Shown here: piece by piece, positions 47,741 to 59,743 of the stretch
How positions within the stretch are numbered: position 1 is the stretch's first letter
Layout of the letters: every line of letters starts with the position of its first letter
NCBI GenBank assembly: GCA_029379385.1
Contig: CM055617.1
Span: 11,689,532-11,753,531 of the forward strand
Length of the DNA stretch: 64,000 nt
Source: Quillaja saponaria
Taxonomy: Eukaryota; Streptophyta; Magnoliopsida; Fabales; Quillajaceae
Direction: 5' to 3'
Made by a program: the position numbers and the translations under genes
Notes under the pieces: generated by a model
Seen by the model: only the letters and a program-made list of their open reading frames with translations
What the model was told of the DNA's origin: nothing
Databases searched by the model: none

Positions 47741-50700
47741 TCAACTTCCCATAATTGTGGCCATGAACTTGATTTTGATCTTATTCAATGCAGCTGACAC
47801 AGCTTCCATATTGATTCTCTCATCAGGTGAGTCATCACAACAATTCAAGGCCAATTGCATCAATGAAGACATACAAAGTACTTTTACAGTAATATTTTGT
47901 TCTTCACCACTCAACAAATTGGAATCCATAATTTGAATTGTTGCATGCGGCACTGACTCGTTTACCCAACTCTTCATGCTTAAAACGCCAACAAACATGT
48001 CATCCGTTGGTTTCTTTCTGGTAAACGTTTCCATTAACATAATGCCATAGCTATACACATCCCCTTTTATGGACACAATCCCTCTTGATCCATACTCTGC
48101 ATAGTCGTAATACACGATATACATATATATATAAGTGTAAGCATAAGAAAAGGAGTTCTTTATATATGAAAACAATTAATGTACTTGATTTATGTGATGG
48201 GATAAGTACCTGGTGCTATATACCCGAGTGTAGCCAAGGTGTTGGTAAGTGTTTTAGATTGTCCATCATCTAAAAGTTTAGCAACGCCAAAATCAGAAAC
48301 ATGAGCAACCATATCTTCATTCAACAAAACATTGCTAGGCTTCAAATCGCAATGAACCAACCTTGTTGAAGAACCATTGTGGAGATACTCTAATGCAGAT
48401 GCGACATCTATCATTATGTTTAATCTCTGCAAGAAATCTAAACAATAGTTGTGAGCATACAACCACTTCTCAAGGCTCCCATTTGGCATGAACTCCATCA
48501 CCAAGGCTCTAAAATCAACATTGTTAGAACAGCTGCTAATAATTTTAATGAGATTTCGATGGCGAATGTTACGCATTGCTTCACATTCTAGATCAAAACT
48601 CCTTGAGGCATCCTCCAAGTGAAAATTAAATACTTTGACAGCAACTGAAGATCCACTCGAAAGAATCCCTTTGAAGATAGAACCAAAACTTCCCTTACCT
48701 AGAAAATTACTCTCATCAAAGTTGTTTGTTGCCTGTAAAAGCTCATAGTAAGAAATCCTTCTCGGCACTCCTATAGTTGATAACTCAGTTTCCGCTGAAT
48801 CACCATGCTTTTTCTTCTTGTATCGGAAAATGATCAAGCATGTCAGTAGAAGGGTAGTTAACACAATTATGGGCAATATGAATTTCAACATGGTCAACTT
48901 TTTAGGTGACCTATGGTAGGCTTTCTTTATAACACATGGTGGGACTATCAAGTTTGATCTACCACATAGAGCATCATTCATCACAAAAGATTCAGCTGTG
49001 AAATTTACAAAAGGTCCACCACTGGGGATCTCTCCTTGTAACCTGTTGTACGAGACATTGAGATAATTCAAATCAAGAAGTAATTCCATTGACTTTGGAA
49101 TCATGCCAGATAGAGCATTATATGACAAGTCCAAAAATTCCAAGGTCAGCAAGCTACCCATCGCACTAGGAATATTTCCTGAGATTTTATTCCAAGATAG
49201 ATCGAACTGTATTAGAGCCCTTAAATTCTTTAACTCCTGTGGTAGAAATCCATTAAAATCATTGGAGGACAGGTTTAACTCCAATATATCTTCAAGACTC
49301 CATAATGTAGATGGTATTGTAGAGTTTAAATTGTTGACGTCCAAGTAAAGAATCCTTAAAGATGTAAGATTCCCCAAACATGGTGGCAACAACCCATAAA
49401 GCTGATTGTTACTTAAAATCAAAGCACCCAAGTTTTTCATCTGACAGAACTCAATAGGAATGGAATTATTCAATATGTTCCCTTCAAGAAAAAGTTCTTG
49501 CAGATTCTGTAGCTCCTTCATTGTAGTAGGAATTGGTCCTCCAAAATTGTTGTTATCAAGTGCAAGGAAAATCACGCCACTTAAATTTCCAATTCCTTGT
49601 GGAATACTTCCTGTAATTTCACAATCTGACATGAATAATTTTTGAAGTGAGGAAGAGAAATTTCCAATTGAATTTGGAAGTTTACTACGCAAAGGATTTT
49701 TTGATAAATCCATAACCCTCAGTTGTTTACAGTTGGAAATAGAGGAGAGAAAGCTGATCTCTAGAGTGAAAATATTTTCGTCTAACTTGAGAGACTGAAG
49801 GTTTTTTAAATTCCCAAGTGAGTTTGGTATAATTCCTGAGAATAAATTATTGTTCAACTCCAGATGAACGAGCTCAGAGGCATTGGAAATAGATTTGGGA
49901 ATCTCTCCACTCAATCTATTACTAAAGAGCGAGATTTCTTCAATGTTAACTAAGCTATGGCCCATATTTGATGGAATAATTCCTGACAAGGAATTAAATG
50001 ACAAATATAATATTTTCATCGTTGTGATGTTGAAGAGATTTTGAGGTATCGATCCAAATAGACGGTTATATGCCAACACTAGTATCTCGAGGTTGGGTAG
50101 ATTACCCATTTCCCAGGGTATAGAACCTGCGTCATCAGAATTTCATTTACATTATTGTAAGAGTACATAGCTGAAATATGTATTTATGTATGAATACTAT
50201 ACAAGAACAATATATGATTGTATAACTTGTAAGATGCACCTAATTTTAAAACGAGTTTGTAAATAGAAATTATATAGAAAGAAACATTTACAGCCACTTC
50301 ACTTGAAGAGTATAACTCCTTTTTTTCTTAAGTTGTAGTTGAATGGTATTAAATCGTCATAATATGCATGGCACTTCAAAACAATTTATTTCTGTTTTAC
50401 TATATGAATGTTGAACAAAAGAAAATTTAGAAACTAGATAACAACAAATATTATTATAACTAGTAAGGATTTGCATATAATTAGTCACCCATAGATAAGA
50501 TTAGGTATTACCTTCCAGACCGTTCTCATCCAGACGCAACATCTGAAGCAACGTTAAGTTTCCAATGTCTCTTGGTATGTGTCCACTGAATTTATTAGAT
50601 TTCAATATAATATTTTTCACCTCTTTGCACTGAGACCAAACTGTTGGTAGCTGGCCAAATAGTTCATTCTCATGAAGCCAAAGGGATTCAAGTCTTGGAA

Positions 50701-52530
50701 GATTATGACACAAATCCGATGGGAGACTACCCGTTAGATTGTTTCTGTCAAGACCAAGATCTTGCAATACCGAGTTATTGAAGATGGTAAATGGTATAAA
50801 ACCCGAAAGTTGATTATCACCTAAGTACATAAATTCAAGTTGTGGAAGATCACCAATCTCTTTCGGAATGTTTCCTGAATTAATTATTTTGAAAAAAAAA
50901 AAAATGATAAATCTACAAACAACATGCATGAAATATTAATTTATGTTTAAATGTCACTCACAAGTTAATAAACTAAAACTAAATAATCATAGTGTAATAA
51001 ATATAATCATAGAGTCATTTCTAAGTTGGTTTTTTAAGAGAGGGAGTGACAGAAATAGAGGAGTGAGAGACAAAAAGGTTTTTTTTTTTTCTTCCTAACT
51101 CGTCACAATTTTTCTTTTCTTATTTATTTTTTAGCAATCAAGTGTGTTTAAATCAACTTATGTACACCTTAACTAATTATCTCTTTGATCTGATAAAAAA
51201 AAATCATCAACGCCAAAAATATAAGGATGTTACTTCCACGGCCATCCCAAGAAAATTCTAACCCATAATTAAAGACAGTAAAAATAAACACATATATTTG
51301 ACAACCAAGTCAATTTTTAACTTTTTGTTAGGAAAATATCATACTTTATCGATAATAAATATCATTTCATCTATTTTATACAATAGCAATTATAATTGAT
51401 GAATTACTTACCGTAAATGCTAAATATAATAATTTTCTTTTAACCACATTCATGTCCAGAGTCATATAGATGTGTCCACAATTTCATGATTATCTAGATT
51501 ATAAAAAAATTGAAAAAATTCATGATTATGTAAATGAAAAGAAAAATTGTTGCTATGTACATCCAGAAAAATACTAAGCTGACAATTTGAAGCTACATGC
51601 ATGAGATTAGAAATTGTTTATAGTATGATGCTGAAGGAAAATTGATATTATTTGTATTAGACATTAAATCGAAAATCTACCAAAGTCAAGTGGAAAAGTA
51701 AAATAAAATTTCTCCATTTGGCGGTGAATACTGGATTGGATAGATGCCACTGATGAATATTTAAACGAAAAGAAAAACACTAGAGTTTTGGAAGTCTGAT
51801 ATAGAAAATTAATGTGATCCAGAATAATACCTGATAAATAGTTAAAGGAAAAGCTGATCAACTGAAGAGATGTGAGGTTGGCAATTGTTGAAGGTATGAT
51901 GCCTGAAAGACGATTTTTTGAGATGCTTAAAAACTTTAAATTTGAGAATCTACCAATCTCTGCTGGAATTGTCCCTCCAATTGAATTGTTTGCTAAATCC
52001 AATATCTCAAGATTTGAAATGTTGTTTGGAAATCGCCGGCTAAAAGCATTAAAATTATTCTGACCAAGAATTAACTGTTGAAGTTTGGGTAATTCTCCTA
52101 GTATCCATGTTGGAATTTCCCCATCGAACATATTATGACTAATATTAACCGACTTTAATCGATGCAACATGGCTATATTTGGAAAATGACCACGAAAGTT
52201 GTTGTTACTAAGATCAAGATCAAGAAGAAACGAGAGATTTCCTAATTGTGGATGCACGGTACCAGTAAGACTCATATTAGAAAGTATCAAAGCTGTGACC
52301 CGTCGATGATGGGAGCCACATGTAACACCAATCCAAGTACAAAACGGTGAATTGTTGGTCCAATTTTGAGCCAAGAGATTGTGTGGGTTCTCTAATGAAA
52401 TAGAGGACTTGAGGGCAAGGAGTGCATGTTTATCAGTGGTGAAGTTGGCCATGGTCATAGCTACTAAAAAGCTAGTGAAGAGGTGTAGTGACAATGTTAA
52501 CAAAGGAAAAGGAAAGCAAAATATCTCCAT
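47741..52530 (-). CDS. Intact LRR receptor-like serine/threonine kinase (subfamily XII, non-RD)
   Basis: Exons 51831-52530, 50512-50874, 48210-50126 and 47741-48096 (700, 363, 1917 and 356 nt) give 1,111 residues with no stop. All three introns (956, 385 and 113 bp) are phase 1 with GT/AG ends. Residues 1 to about 25 form a signal peptide (FPFPLLTLSLHLF); 30-85 an LRR N-terminal cap (FCTWIGVTC); then about 27 LRRs: seven in exon 1, exactly five in exon 2, fifteen in exon 3. The membrane span is at about 768-788, followed by KKKKHG. Kinase features: glycine loop GKGSFG 831-836, Lys852, catalytic loop HCDLKPSN from His946 with Cys in place of Arg (non-RD), DFG 966-968 and APE ending at 994, the exon 3/4 junction. 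The family (FLS2, EFR, Xa21) acts at the plasma membrane in pattern-triggered immunity and partners SERK kinases; the ligand here is unknown. The start is supported by the signal peptide and the TATA box 75 bp upstream. The closest relatives in the window are the broken copies of block A. Confidence 0.93.
51130..51300 (-). repeat. Decayed SINE-like repeat in intron 1 of the intact RLK
   Basis: Same position and order as 24850-25030 in the paralogue (TTAAATCAACTTA, TAACTAATTATCTCT, AAATTCTAACCC), but more diverged. Confidence 0.4.
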
Positions 52531-52604
52531 TTGTGGTGGTGAGATTGGATAGATGTGTATGGATAATCAGCGAATGATGCAAAGAGGTGGAGGAAGTTAA
52601 CTAG

Positions 52605-52612
52605 TATTTATA
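52605..52612 (-). promoter_or_regulatory. TATA box of the intact RLK
   Basis: TATAAATA on the minus strand, about 75 bp upstream of the ATG at 52530, conserved with 26315-26322. Confidence 0.7.
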
Positions 52613-52929
52613 AAGAGTTTCCATTGACATTACTTTCACCCCTTTGCATAAGTGATAATTAAGGGGTCTCTTACGCCATATTGGGCCAGTGGGCTCCTTA
52701 ACATCCACAAAAGCGAAGAATTATGTCATGTTTTGCTACTGATTATGAAGTAACACATAATTGTTTTCTAGAGAATATACCATGTAATCCACAAATTTTA
52801 AGAATTATCATGAACAATTATTTGTTTTATTTTAAAAAATATATCTACATTTTTTCTTGGAAATTAAGATTCAGACTTAGATGTATGAAAATTTATAACT
52901 TAAGCACGGTGTAGGGCGAAGAGTCTTAA

Positions 52930-54870
52930 TTAGAAATAACTATATATTATTAATTATACATATGGTTCAACTCAGTCTAACAATCAATTATATATCTACG
53001 CTGCACATCAATTTATGATTCAAAACTTAGATCTTATAGTTTTAAGCACCTTTATCTTAGCAATTGAGTTAAGATCTTGACGTAGTAGTTAGAAGTTAGA
53101 TTTTTATTTTACAAGTCCTGTATTTAGAAAGAAAAAAAAAAAATTCTCAAGAGTTATTGCTCATGAATATTCCAATATGTAATAGTTGTTCTAGATAGTG
53201 ATAGGTAGCTAAGACTGAGTTTGGTAATGTTGAAACTTTAAAAAAGTTGTTGTGGCTTTCAGTTACGTAAAGATAATTGTTAAAAAGTCAAACCCAACTT
53301 TTAAAAAATAGTAGAAAAAACAACCTTAAAATGAATTAACCAAACAATTTTTGCATGTTATGACTTTTAAAAGTTTTGAGAACCCTCTTGAAGAGTATTA
53401 CCAAACTCAGTTTAACTATGTCTGGGATCATCTTGGCCTATTTTTCCATAAGTCTTTTAAGTGCAATAAACTTGACCAGCTAGTACTCACTCATTTAAGA
53501 CAGTGAACAACCTATACGAGTGAACCATCGATGCAGGTTTTGGCACAAAAACATGAGTGACTAGGCAGAAAACAAAAATAATTTTCTCATTTAATGGTGA
53601 TGTTATTAGTGCTTGCCTACCAAGGAAAAAAATAATAGTAATTTTCTCATTTAAAGGTGATGTTATTAGTGCTTGCCTTATCTTTCAAACGCTGTAATGA
53701 CTTGCAGGAAGAATAAGAAAAAGGCTAAACTGTGGAGGGAATAAATATTCACTCAAGAATAATTAATATTATAATTGGTGGTACTAGACCTTCGGTCTCC
53801 TTATGAGATAACACATGTTTTAACATCTTTAGTTTATCAAGTGATTTTTTTAATTATATGACTAATTTTCATTGGTGGAACTGGAATTAAGATATCAATA
53901 AGATTGGAGATCTCTATCCCATATTTTGACACACATTCATATATGCTTGATTATGGTGTGTGATACAATGTTCAATATTACAGTGGGCATGTCTCATACG
54001 CAGGAGTTGTATATTAAGACGGTATATGTATGGCTTAAATATGATTACACTTGTAACAATAATATATTCAATTAATAACTTACTGTACTTAATTTAATAC
54101 ACGTGTAAAAGTTTTAACCGAATACATCTAATTGTTTGAAATGTTTGATATAAAGTACTTCTTTTTATTTTTATTAATGAAGGAGATTAATTGCAAGCAC
54201 TAAAAATATAAATATTTCTAACTGATCCCTATAATATTTATTGATGTCAATAATACTCCTGAAATAATTACAAGTCAACAATTTTATCTAAATGTAATTG
54301 CTCCTCTTCAATTCAAAACAATTTAAGAACATATATAATAGAAATAAAATATGCACTAGTTGATTTTATAAAGCTGAGTATAACAAATTTTATACACAAA
54401 ACGCAAGTATAACGAATAGCTAAAAGATTTTATGTTGTATGCATTGTTTTTTTATGATACTAGAAGTCAATACATAAGCTAACTTCCTGACATGGCTGCA
54501 AATGTAGAAACTACTACAAGGTTTTAAGTGTTTTCTCTCAAAAGAATTCAGCAACCATAATTATGTTGTAGGCTTGTAGCATACGTATAATAATTAGAAA
54601 AATAATTCTAAAACTTATTAAACAATAATAATTTAATTACCAGTATAATTTTAATATAATTAGAAGATTGAGAATAATTAAAAATAATAATTCTATTACT
54701 AATCGAGACTTATTAAACAAAAAAAATAATTAGATAATAAACAAACACAATTGGAAAATGGCAACTGTATATATTATAAAATCATAAATGATATTTAAGA
54801 AAAAAAAAAAATTATCACTTTTGACAACATTGAATCCTTTACCTAGATCGACCACAGGAAAATTTCTGAG
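52930..54870. repeat. 5'-flank region, copy 1 of block B
   Basis: Matches 26720-28580 and the orphan copies at 31370-32920 and 58150-58960. It contains a short internal duplication of AATTTTCTCATTTAA.GGTGATGTTATTAGTGCTTGCC at about 53580 and 53640. No gene is visible. Confidence 0.7.
53214..53413. mobile_element. MITE, about 200 bp, ends ACTGAGTTTGGTAAT
   Basis: Left end ACTGAGTTTGGTAATGTT and right end AGTATTACCAAACTCAGT are near-perfect inverted repeats. In block A the left end is present at 27009 but the right part is replaced by GAGCTCG-rich sequence. The target duplication is unclear. Confidence 0.65.
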
Positions 54871-55667
54871 TCTTCCTTCTCTCTTCGAGTTTGGTCAAGA
54901 GAAACTCTCGGCTTGTTGAAAGAACCAAAAGTGTAATGATTATTTGAGGAACAATAGATAAATCCAAATATAAAATGGCTCAGAGTATTTATTAAGATTT
55001 GGAGGGTATCTCATAGCATGAGTTGGTTTTACATTGAAAGAAAATAAGATAAACAAATGATATATCTATATCTATATTATATATAAACTTAAATTGATGG
55101 CTGAATTTTATTTTATTTTAATATTAAATTTAATTTTTATTCTTATCTATTTCTAATTCAACTTCTAATTTTTAGATTGATTTTACATAAATAATTTTTT
55201 AAAATTAATATGATTGTTTTCCTAACTCTTCTCTATCTTAATAGCAATAGAATTGTAATTGCTTCTTCTTCTTTTTTTAATAAAATTTTAATAATAATGA
55301 ACTCTACCCATAATTAAATTTTATATATTTAACAAGTTATCTACAATTTAATTAAACACCAAATTAAATTCTCAATCTCATTCTTTATTTTTTTATTTTT
55401 TATCATAGGATTGTAAATATTATTTTTCCATTCATATTAATAAAATTTTAATAATAATAAATTCTAACAATAATGAAATTTGTATATTTAATAAGTAATT
55501 TATAATTTAACACATGTTAAATTCTCAATCTCATTTGTTTTATCCATGAAGGTCCTTTAGTATCCCATATGTGTTGTTCTTAATTCTTTATAGTATGATT
55601 AAAATCTTGATTATTTAAATTTTTTTTTTTTGGTGGTACTGAATTTGAACTAGTAGTTATTGGATTG
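54871..55667. other. AT-rich 5' spacer, block B
   Basis: Matches 28580-29360. At 55060-55085 TCTATATCTATATTATATATAAAC looks a little like a Helitron 5' end, but no 3' hairpin-CTRR end was found. No gene is visible. Confidence 0.4.
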
Positions 55668-55676
55668 TAATTATTA

Positions 55677-56681
55677 GAGAAAATTAGACTTCCCTCCCTT
55701 GAGATTTGGTGCAATAACACTAAAGTCCAAAATTTGGGGATATCGACACTCTCTGCCATTGGATGGATGGAAAAGCTAACTGTGTTACAAAATAATATGG
55801 GTAAAATATTAAGAAGTCATGCTTGTAAAGTCAAACTACCAAAAATATCATACTTTTACCTTTTTTGTCTTTTTAAATAAGTCTTAATATTTACTTTTCT
55901 ACACCATCCTTTATTTCAAAATTTATTTTTCTTCAAAGCAACCTCAATTCTTTTATAAATAAAAAAATAAAAAAAAGTAATATATATATATATTAATAAA
56001 ATAAGGTTAGATTTTTTCATGATATGAACCTTAAAATTTTTAAAGCTATCTGAATTTAAAAGTAAATTCAAACACTTTTAGAAACTAATATATATATATA
56101 TTTTCCGTTTATAGGTTGAAAATATGAAAAAGAAGAATTGTAACATTTTATTATTAATAGAAGTCGTTATTCTTTTATTAATTAATATCATAAATTTATT
56201 TATTCTTTAAGGGGGTTAAAGTGGTAAAAAAATCTTCTAATTTTAAATCTTTTTATATTGAAGAAAAATAGTAAAATACAGAAGTATTGGTCTAGTAAAG
56301 TTATGACATGGGTTATTTTTATAATGTCACTAATAAATTTAATATTATTTTCTTTTTGTTGGTTAAATAATCTTTTTAAGTGATAATGTAGTAGAAATTA
56401 AAAAAAAAAATTGAAGTTGTTATTAAGAAAATAAATTTAAAATAAAGGATGGTATAAAAAATTAAAAAAAGAAGTATGATGACTCATTTGAAAAATGAAA
56501 ATTAAAAGTAAGACTTTCTGGTACTTTTGAGATACAAACATGTCTTTTTAGTATTTTACTCATATTATTTTGTAGCACTGTTAACTTTTCTATCCATCTA
56601 AGAGAGGAGAGTGTCAATTTTTCCAAACTTTGGACCTTAATGTTATTTCACAAATCTCAAGGAGGGTGTGTAATTTACTCC
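55677..56681. mobile_element. Second copy of the long-TIR Mutator-like element
   Basis: The arms match 29378-30393 (left CCCTCCCTTGAGATTTGG, right CACAAATCTCAAGGAGGG). The left flank has TAATTATTA at 55668-55676; the right duplicate has decayed (TATTATTA). It was inherited through the block duplication rather than inserted anew. Confidence 0.65.
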
Positions 56682-57194
56682 TATTATTATTATGTTTATT
56701 TATGCTAATAAATTTTTAATAATAATTAAATTGAATCAACTATAGCATTTAAATCTAATTGACTTTGTAGTTGATTATTTTTTTTTTCTAATATTTCATT
56801 AGAACTGTATTTAACTAACTTCACAAATATAACTAAGTAATATGAATTGGGATGGAAAAAAAGTATCAATTAAAATCTTGATAAATACTCTTACTCTATT
56901 TTTTTTTTTATAAGGTTAATTTATAGATCATATAAATATGAGTTGCACATGACATATAATATATATGGTAGTGAATTCTAAACCTACAGCTTAAAACTTT
57001 TAGTTTCAAATTTGTTAATTATCACATATATGGGTCTATGCGTCGACCTCCCACTAATCAATTTTAAGAGTTAGAAATTTATAAATTTAGGTGAAGTCTA
57101 CACGGTAGGAGGAGATTTTCTAGCGATGGTATATTTAAATTTATTTTGGTTTTTTTTCCTTTTACAAGCTGACTTTAATCTTATTAGTTGGAGA

Positions 57195-57591
57195 TAAGAG
57201 AGGTTAGTGGGCTAATGTGGCATTAATTAATTAATTTGGAATGTTTGGTTACAAGTGGATGACTTGGAATAAATTACTTTGAAATGTTTGATTACAATGG
57301 TAGGTAGCTGACTTGGTATTTATGAGAAAAAATTGTGAGAAAAATTTATGAAAAATAGATGTATATATAATCTTATTCTATTTGTAAAAAATAATGATTT
57401 TTTCTGACAAATATCTTAAAATAACTTGTTAAACTGCAATAAATATGATTTTTTGAACTTGAAAATTTTCCAAATTAATAATTTATATATTAAATATCAT
57501 TGAAATCATGATTCATAAACATAATAATTAGTATAAACTTTCTATTTATAAAATCTTAACAAGTGCTATTGGTTATGTAAATAAATAATTT
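57195..57591. other. Spacer shared with block A
   Basis: Matches 31007-31310 up to the AATAATTT where the MITE is inserted. About 60 bp at 57510-57570 are present only here. Confidence 0.5.
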
Positions 57592-58094
57592 GGGGTCTTT
57601 CTATTTTATGTTCACTTGACACATGATAAGGAGTATTTAATACTTTTATTTTTCTCAATTTTTTTTATAGGAATGTGCTCTAATTTATTAGTCTTAGAGT
57701 CCCCACTTTATACTAGGATATTATTACCCCTAAGCTAAATTCAATATTTATTTAAGTAATTATTTCTAATATAATTTTAATTCTTAAAATAAAAATATAT
57801 ATTAAAATAAATCTCCATAACCTAATCCTAATCCTAATCCTACTCTTAACCCTTAACCCTAACCCATAACTAACCCTAAACACTAACCTTAACGTGAGTT
57901 AAAATTATAATAGAAATAATTACCTAAATAAAATATTAAATTTTGTTTAGGAGTATTAGTGTCCTGGTATAAAACGGGGGACTCCAAGACTAACAACTAG
58001 GAACACATTCCTATAAAAATTACTTGAAACAAGGGTATTGAATGCTTATTAACTACCTTATCATGTGCCTAGTAGGCATGGAATAGAAGAATCT
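57592..58094. mobile_element. hAT-type MITE with telomere-like core, 503 bp
   Basis: Long inverted arms (about 190 bp each): left CTATTTTATGTTCAC...ACACATGATAAGG...TATAGGAATGTG...AGTCTTAGAGTCCC; the right arm is its inverse, ending at 58094. It is flanked by an exact 8-bp duplication AATAATTT (57584-57591 and 58095-58102), the size typical of hAT elements. The core at about 57820-57890 is made of CCTAATCCTAATCCTAAT, CCCTTAACCCTAACCC and CCCTAAAC words. The matching place in block A (near 31305) has one AATAATTT and no insert. Confidence 0.85.
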
Positions 58095-58149
58095 AATAAT
58101 TTATACCCGAAATTAATGAGTACTAAATGGAATTGATAACTAAATGAAA

Positions 58150-58960
58150 ATAGAGTCTTCATTATCAATAACTATATATCATTAATTATATTTACAGTTC
58201 AACTCAGTTGAACTATTAATAATATATCCACGCCGCACATCAATTGATGACTCAAATATAAGATTTTATGGCTTTAGCATTTCTATCTTAACAATTGAGC
58301 CAAGATCTTGAAGTAGTAGTTAGAGGCTGAGATATATATTTTGATCAGGATTAGCTAAATTTCTTTATTCTTCCAAAGAGAAGAAACGAATGACAAAGTA
58401 GAAAAAGGAACATAGATATAATGGCAAAGTAACTATATGGCGCAAGAGACCCGTTGATCTCACTTAGAGTTTGGAAAGATGCTAGATGATGATCCCCTCC
58501 CTAAGTGATGGAAGCAATGTCTATATTTGAAAAAATAAAAATAAATAAGTAATTCTCATTTAATGGTGATGTTATTAGTGCTTGCCTCATCTTTCAAAAT
58601 CTGTAATGACTTGGAGATATAAGAAAAAGGCTAAACTGTGGAGGGAATAAATTTGCACTGAAGAATAATTAATATTATAATTGGCGGTGTTAGACCATAG
58701 GTCTCCTTATGAGATAAAGGGTACATGTTTTAACATCATTTACTTTATTTTTAATGACATAAATCAATTTTTATTGATGGAATAGAATTAAAATACCAAA
58801 ATAAGATAGGAAATTTATATCCCATGTTTTAACCCACATTGATATATTAGAACGGTACATGAATGACTTAAATATGATAACATATGTGAGAATAACATAT
58901 TCAATTAATAGTTTATTGCACCTATTTAATGAATGTTTAAAAGTTTTAACTAGATACATA
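58150..58960. repeat. 5'-flank region, copy 2 of block B, truncated
   Basis: Matches 31370-32250 (CGCACATCAATTGATGACTCAAATATAAG, AGAGACCCGTTGATCTCACTTAGA). Similarity stops near 58960, the right edge of block B. The minus-strand frame at 58771-58959 lies inside and is not a gene. Confidence 0.65.
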
Positions 58961-59288
58961 TAGTTGCTTAAAATTTTACTTAAATAATCTAAAAGCTAAA
59001 AACATAATAGTAAATACTAATAAATAAATTCTAAATTCTAATTTTACTTAATATAACATATAATTACATAAAACAATAAACACCCATAGACTTATAAATT
59101 TGTTCCCTATCAGCTAGGAAATTTATAAATGTTGTATCAAGGTTTATATAGAGTGTAATTAATTTTCGTACTTTCTGTTTTCTTTGAGTGTAATAATTTT
59201 ATTTATATTTTTAATGAAAGAGTGTAGTTAATTTTCATGATTAAGATGTTGTATCAAGGTCTTAGTCATGAAACCTTGCCAAAGACAT

Positions 59289-59743
59289 TGTTATAACTTG
59301 ATATCATAGAGTCGAGTTTTAAACATAGTGTGTAAATTTTAGTTAAAAATTAATAAATACATGAACAAATTAAATAAATAACAATATAAAAATTTTATGT
59401 ATAACTTGTTGTAAAATAGATAAAATTTCGAACCAAGTGAATTAAGGTGAATGAGTAATAAATATATGTATATAATTGAAGGAGCTATTTCCACCACACA
59501 TTCCAAGCATTGACCTTGACTTCACTTGATTTTTTATAACTTTTTTGTTCCTCCTTTTTCCTCTTTGGCCAACCTTGCTTCTAAGATTCGCATGATTTTT
59601 CTAGCTCTTTCTCCTCTGTTTTCTTTGTTTTCCATTTCATTTCCTAACTTAACAAACCTTCTAGATGTCAGCCAAGTTAAGGCAAGCTTGCTACCTCCCT
59701 CTTGGTCGAGTGGGAATTTTTTTCCAACCTTGGCTAGCTCTTA
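59289..59743 (+). repeat. LTR fragment, plus orientation
   Basis: It starts TGTTATAAC and follows the same order as 11604 onward and 44330 onward (ATAAATACATGAACAAATTAAATAAATAAC; CATTGACCTTGACTTCACTT; TTCCTCCTTTTTCCTC). It is cut at 59743 by the next LTR in the opposite direction. The frame at 59526-59810 spans this junction and is rejected. Confidence 0.6.

Larger units (their letters stand above)
46200..58970 (-). other. Block B: segmental duplication paralogous to 11041-32990
   Basis: It contains in the same order the 3' flank, one complete RLK, TATA promoter, 5' flank, long-TIR element, spacer and a truncated second 5'-flank copy. It lacks the two solo LTRs and the partial gene copies of block A, but has a private 503-bp MITE at 57592-58094. 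Confidence 0.85.

Noticed and set aside
55060..55085. Helitron 5' end
   Set aside because: Only a vague match to the 5' terminus; no hairpin plus CTRR end and no Rep or helicase sequence was found.
57820..57890. Telomere or chromosome end
   Set aside because: The CCCTAA-like words are degenerate, only about 70 bp, and sit within the inverted arms of a MITE; sequence continues for 6 kb.
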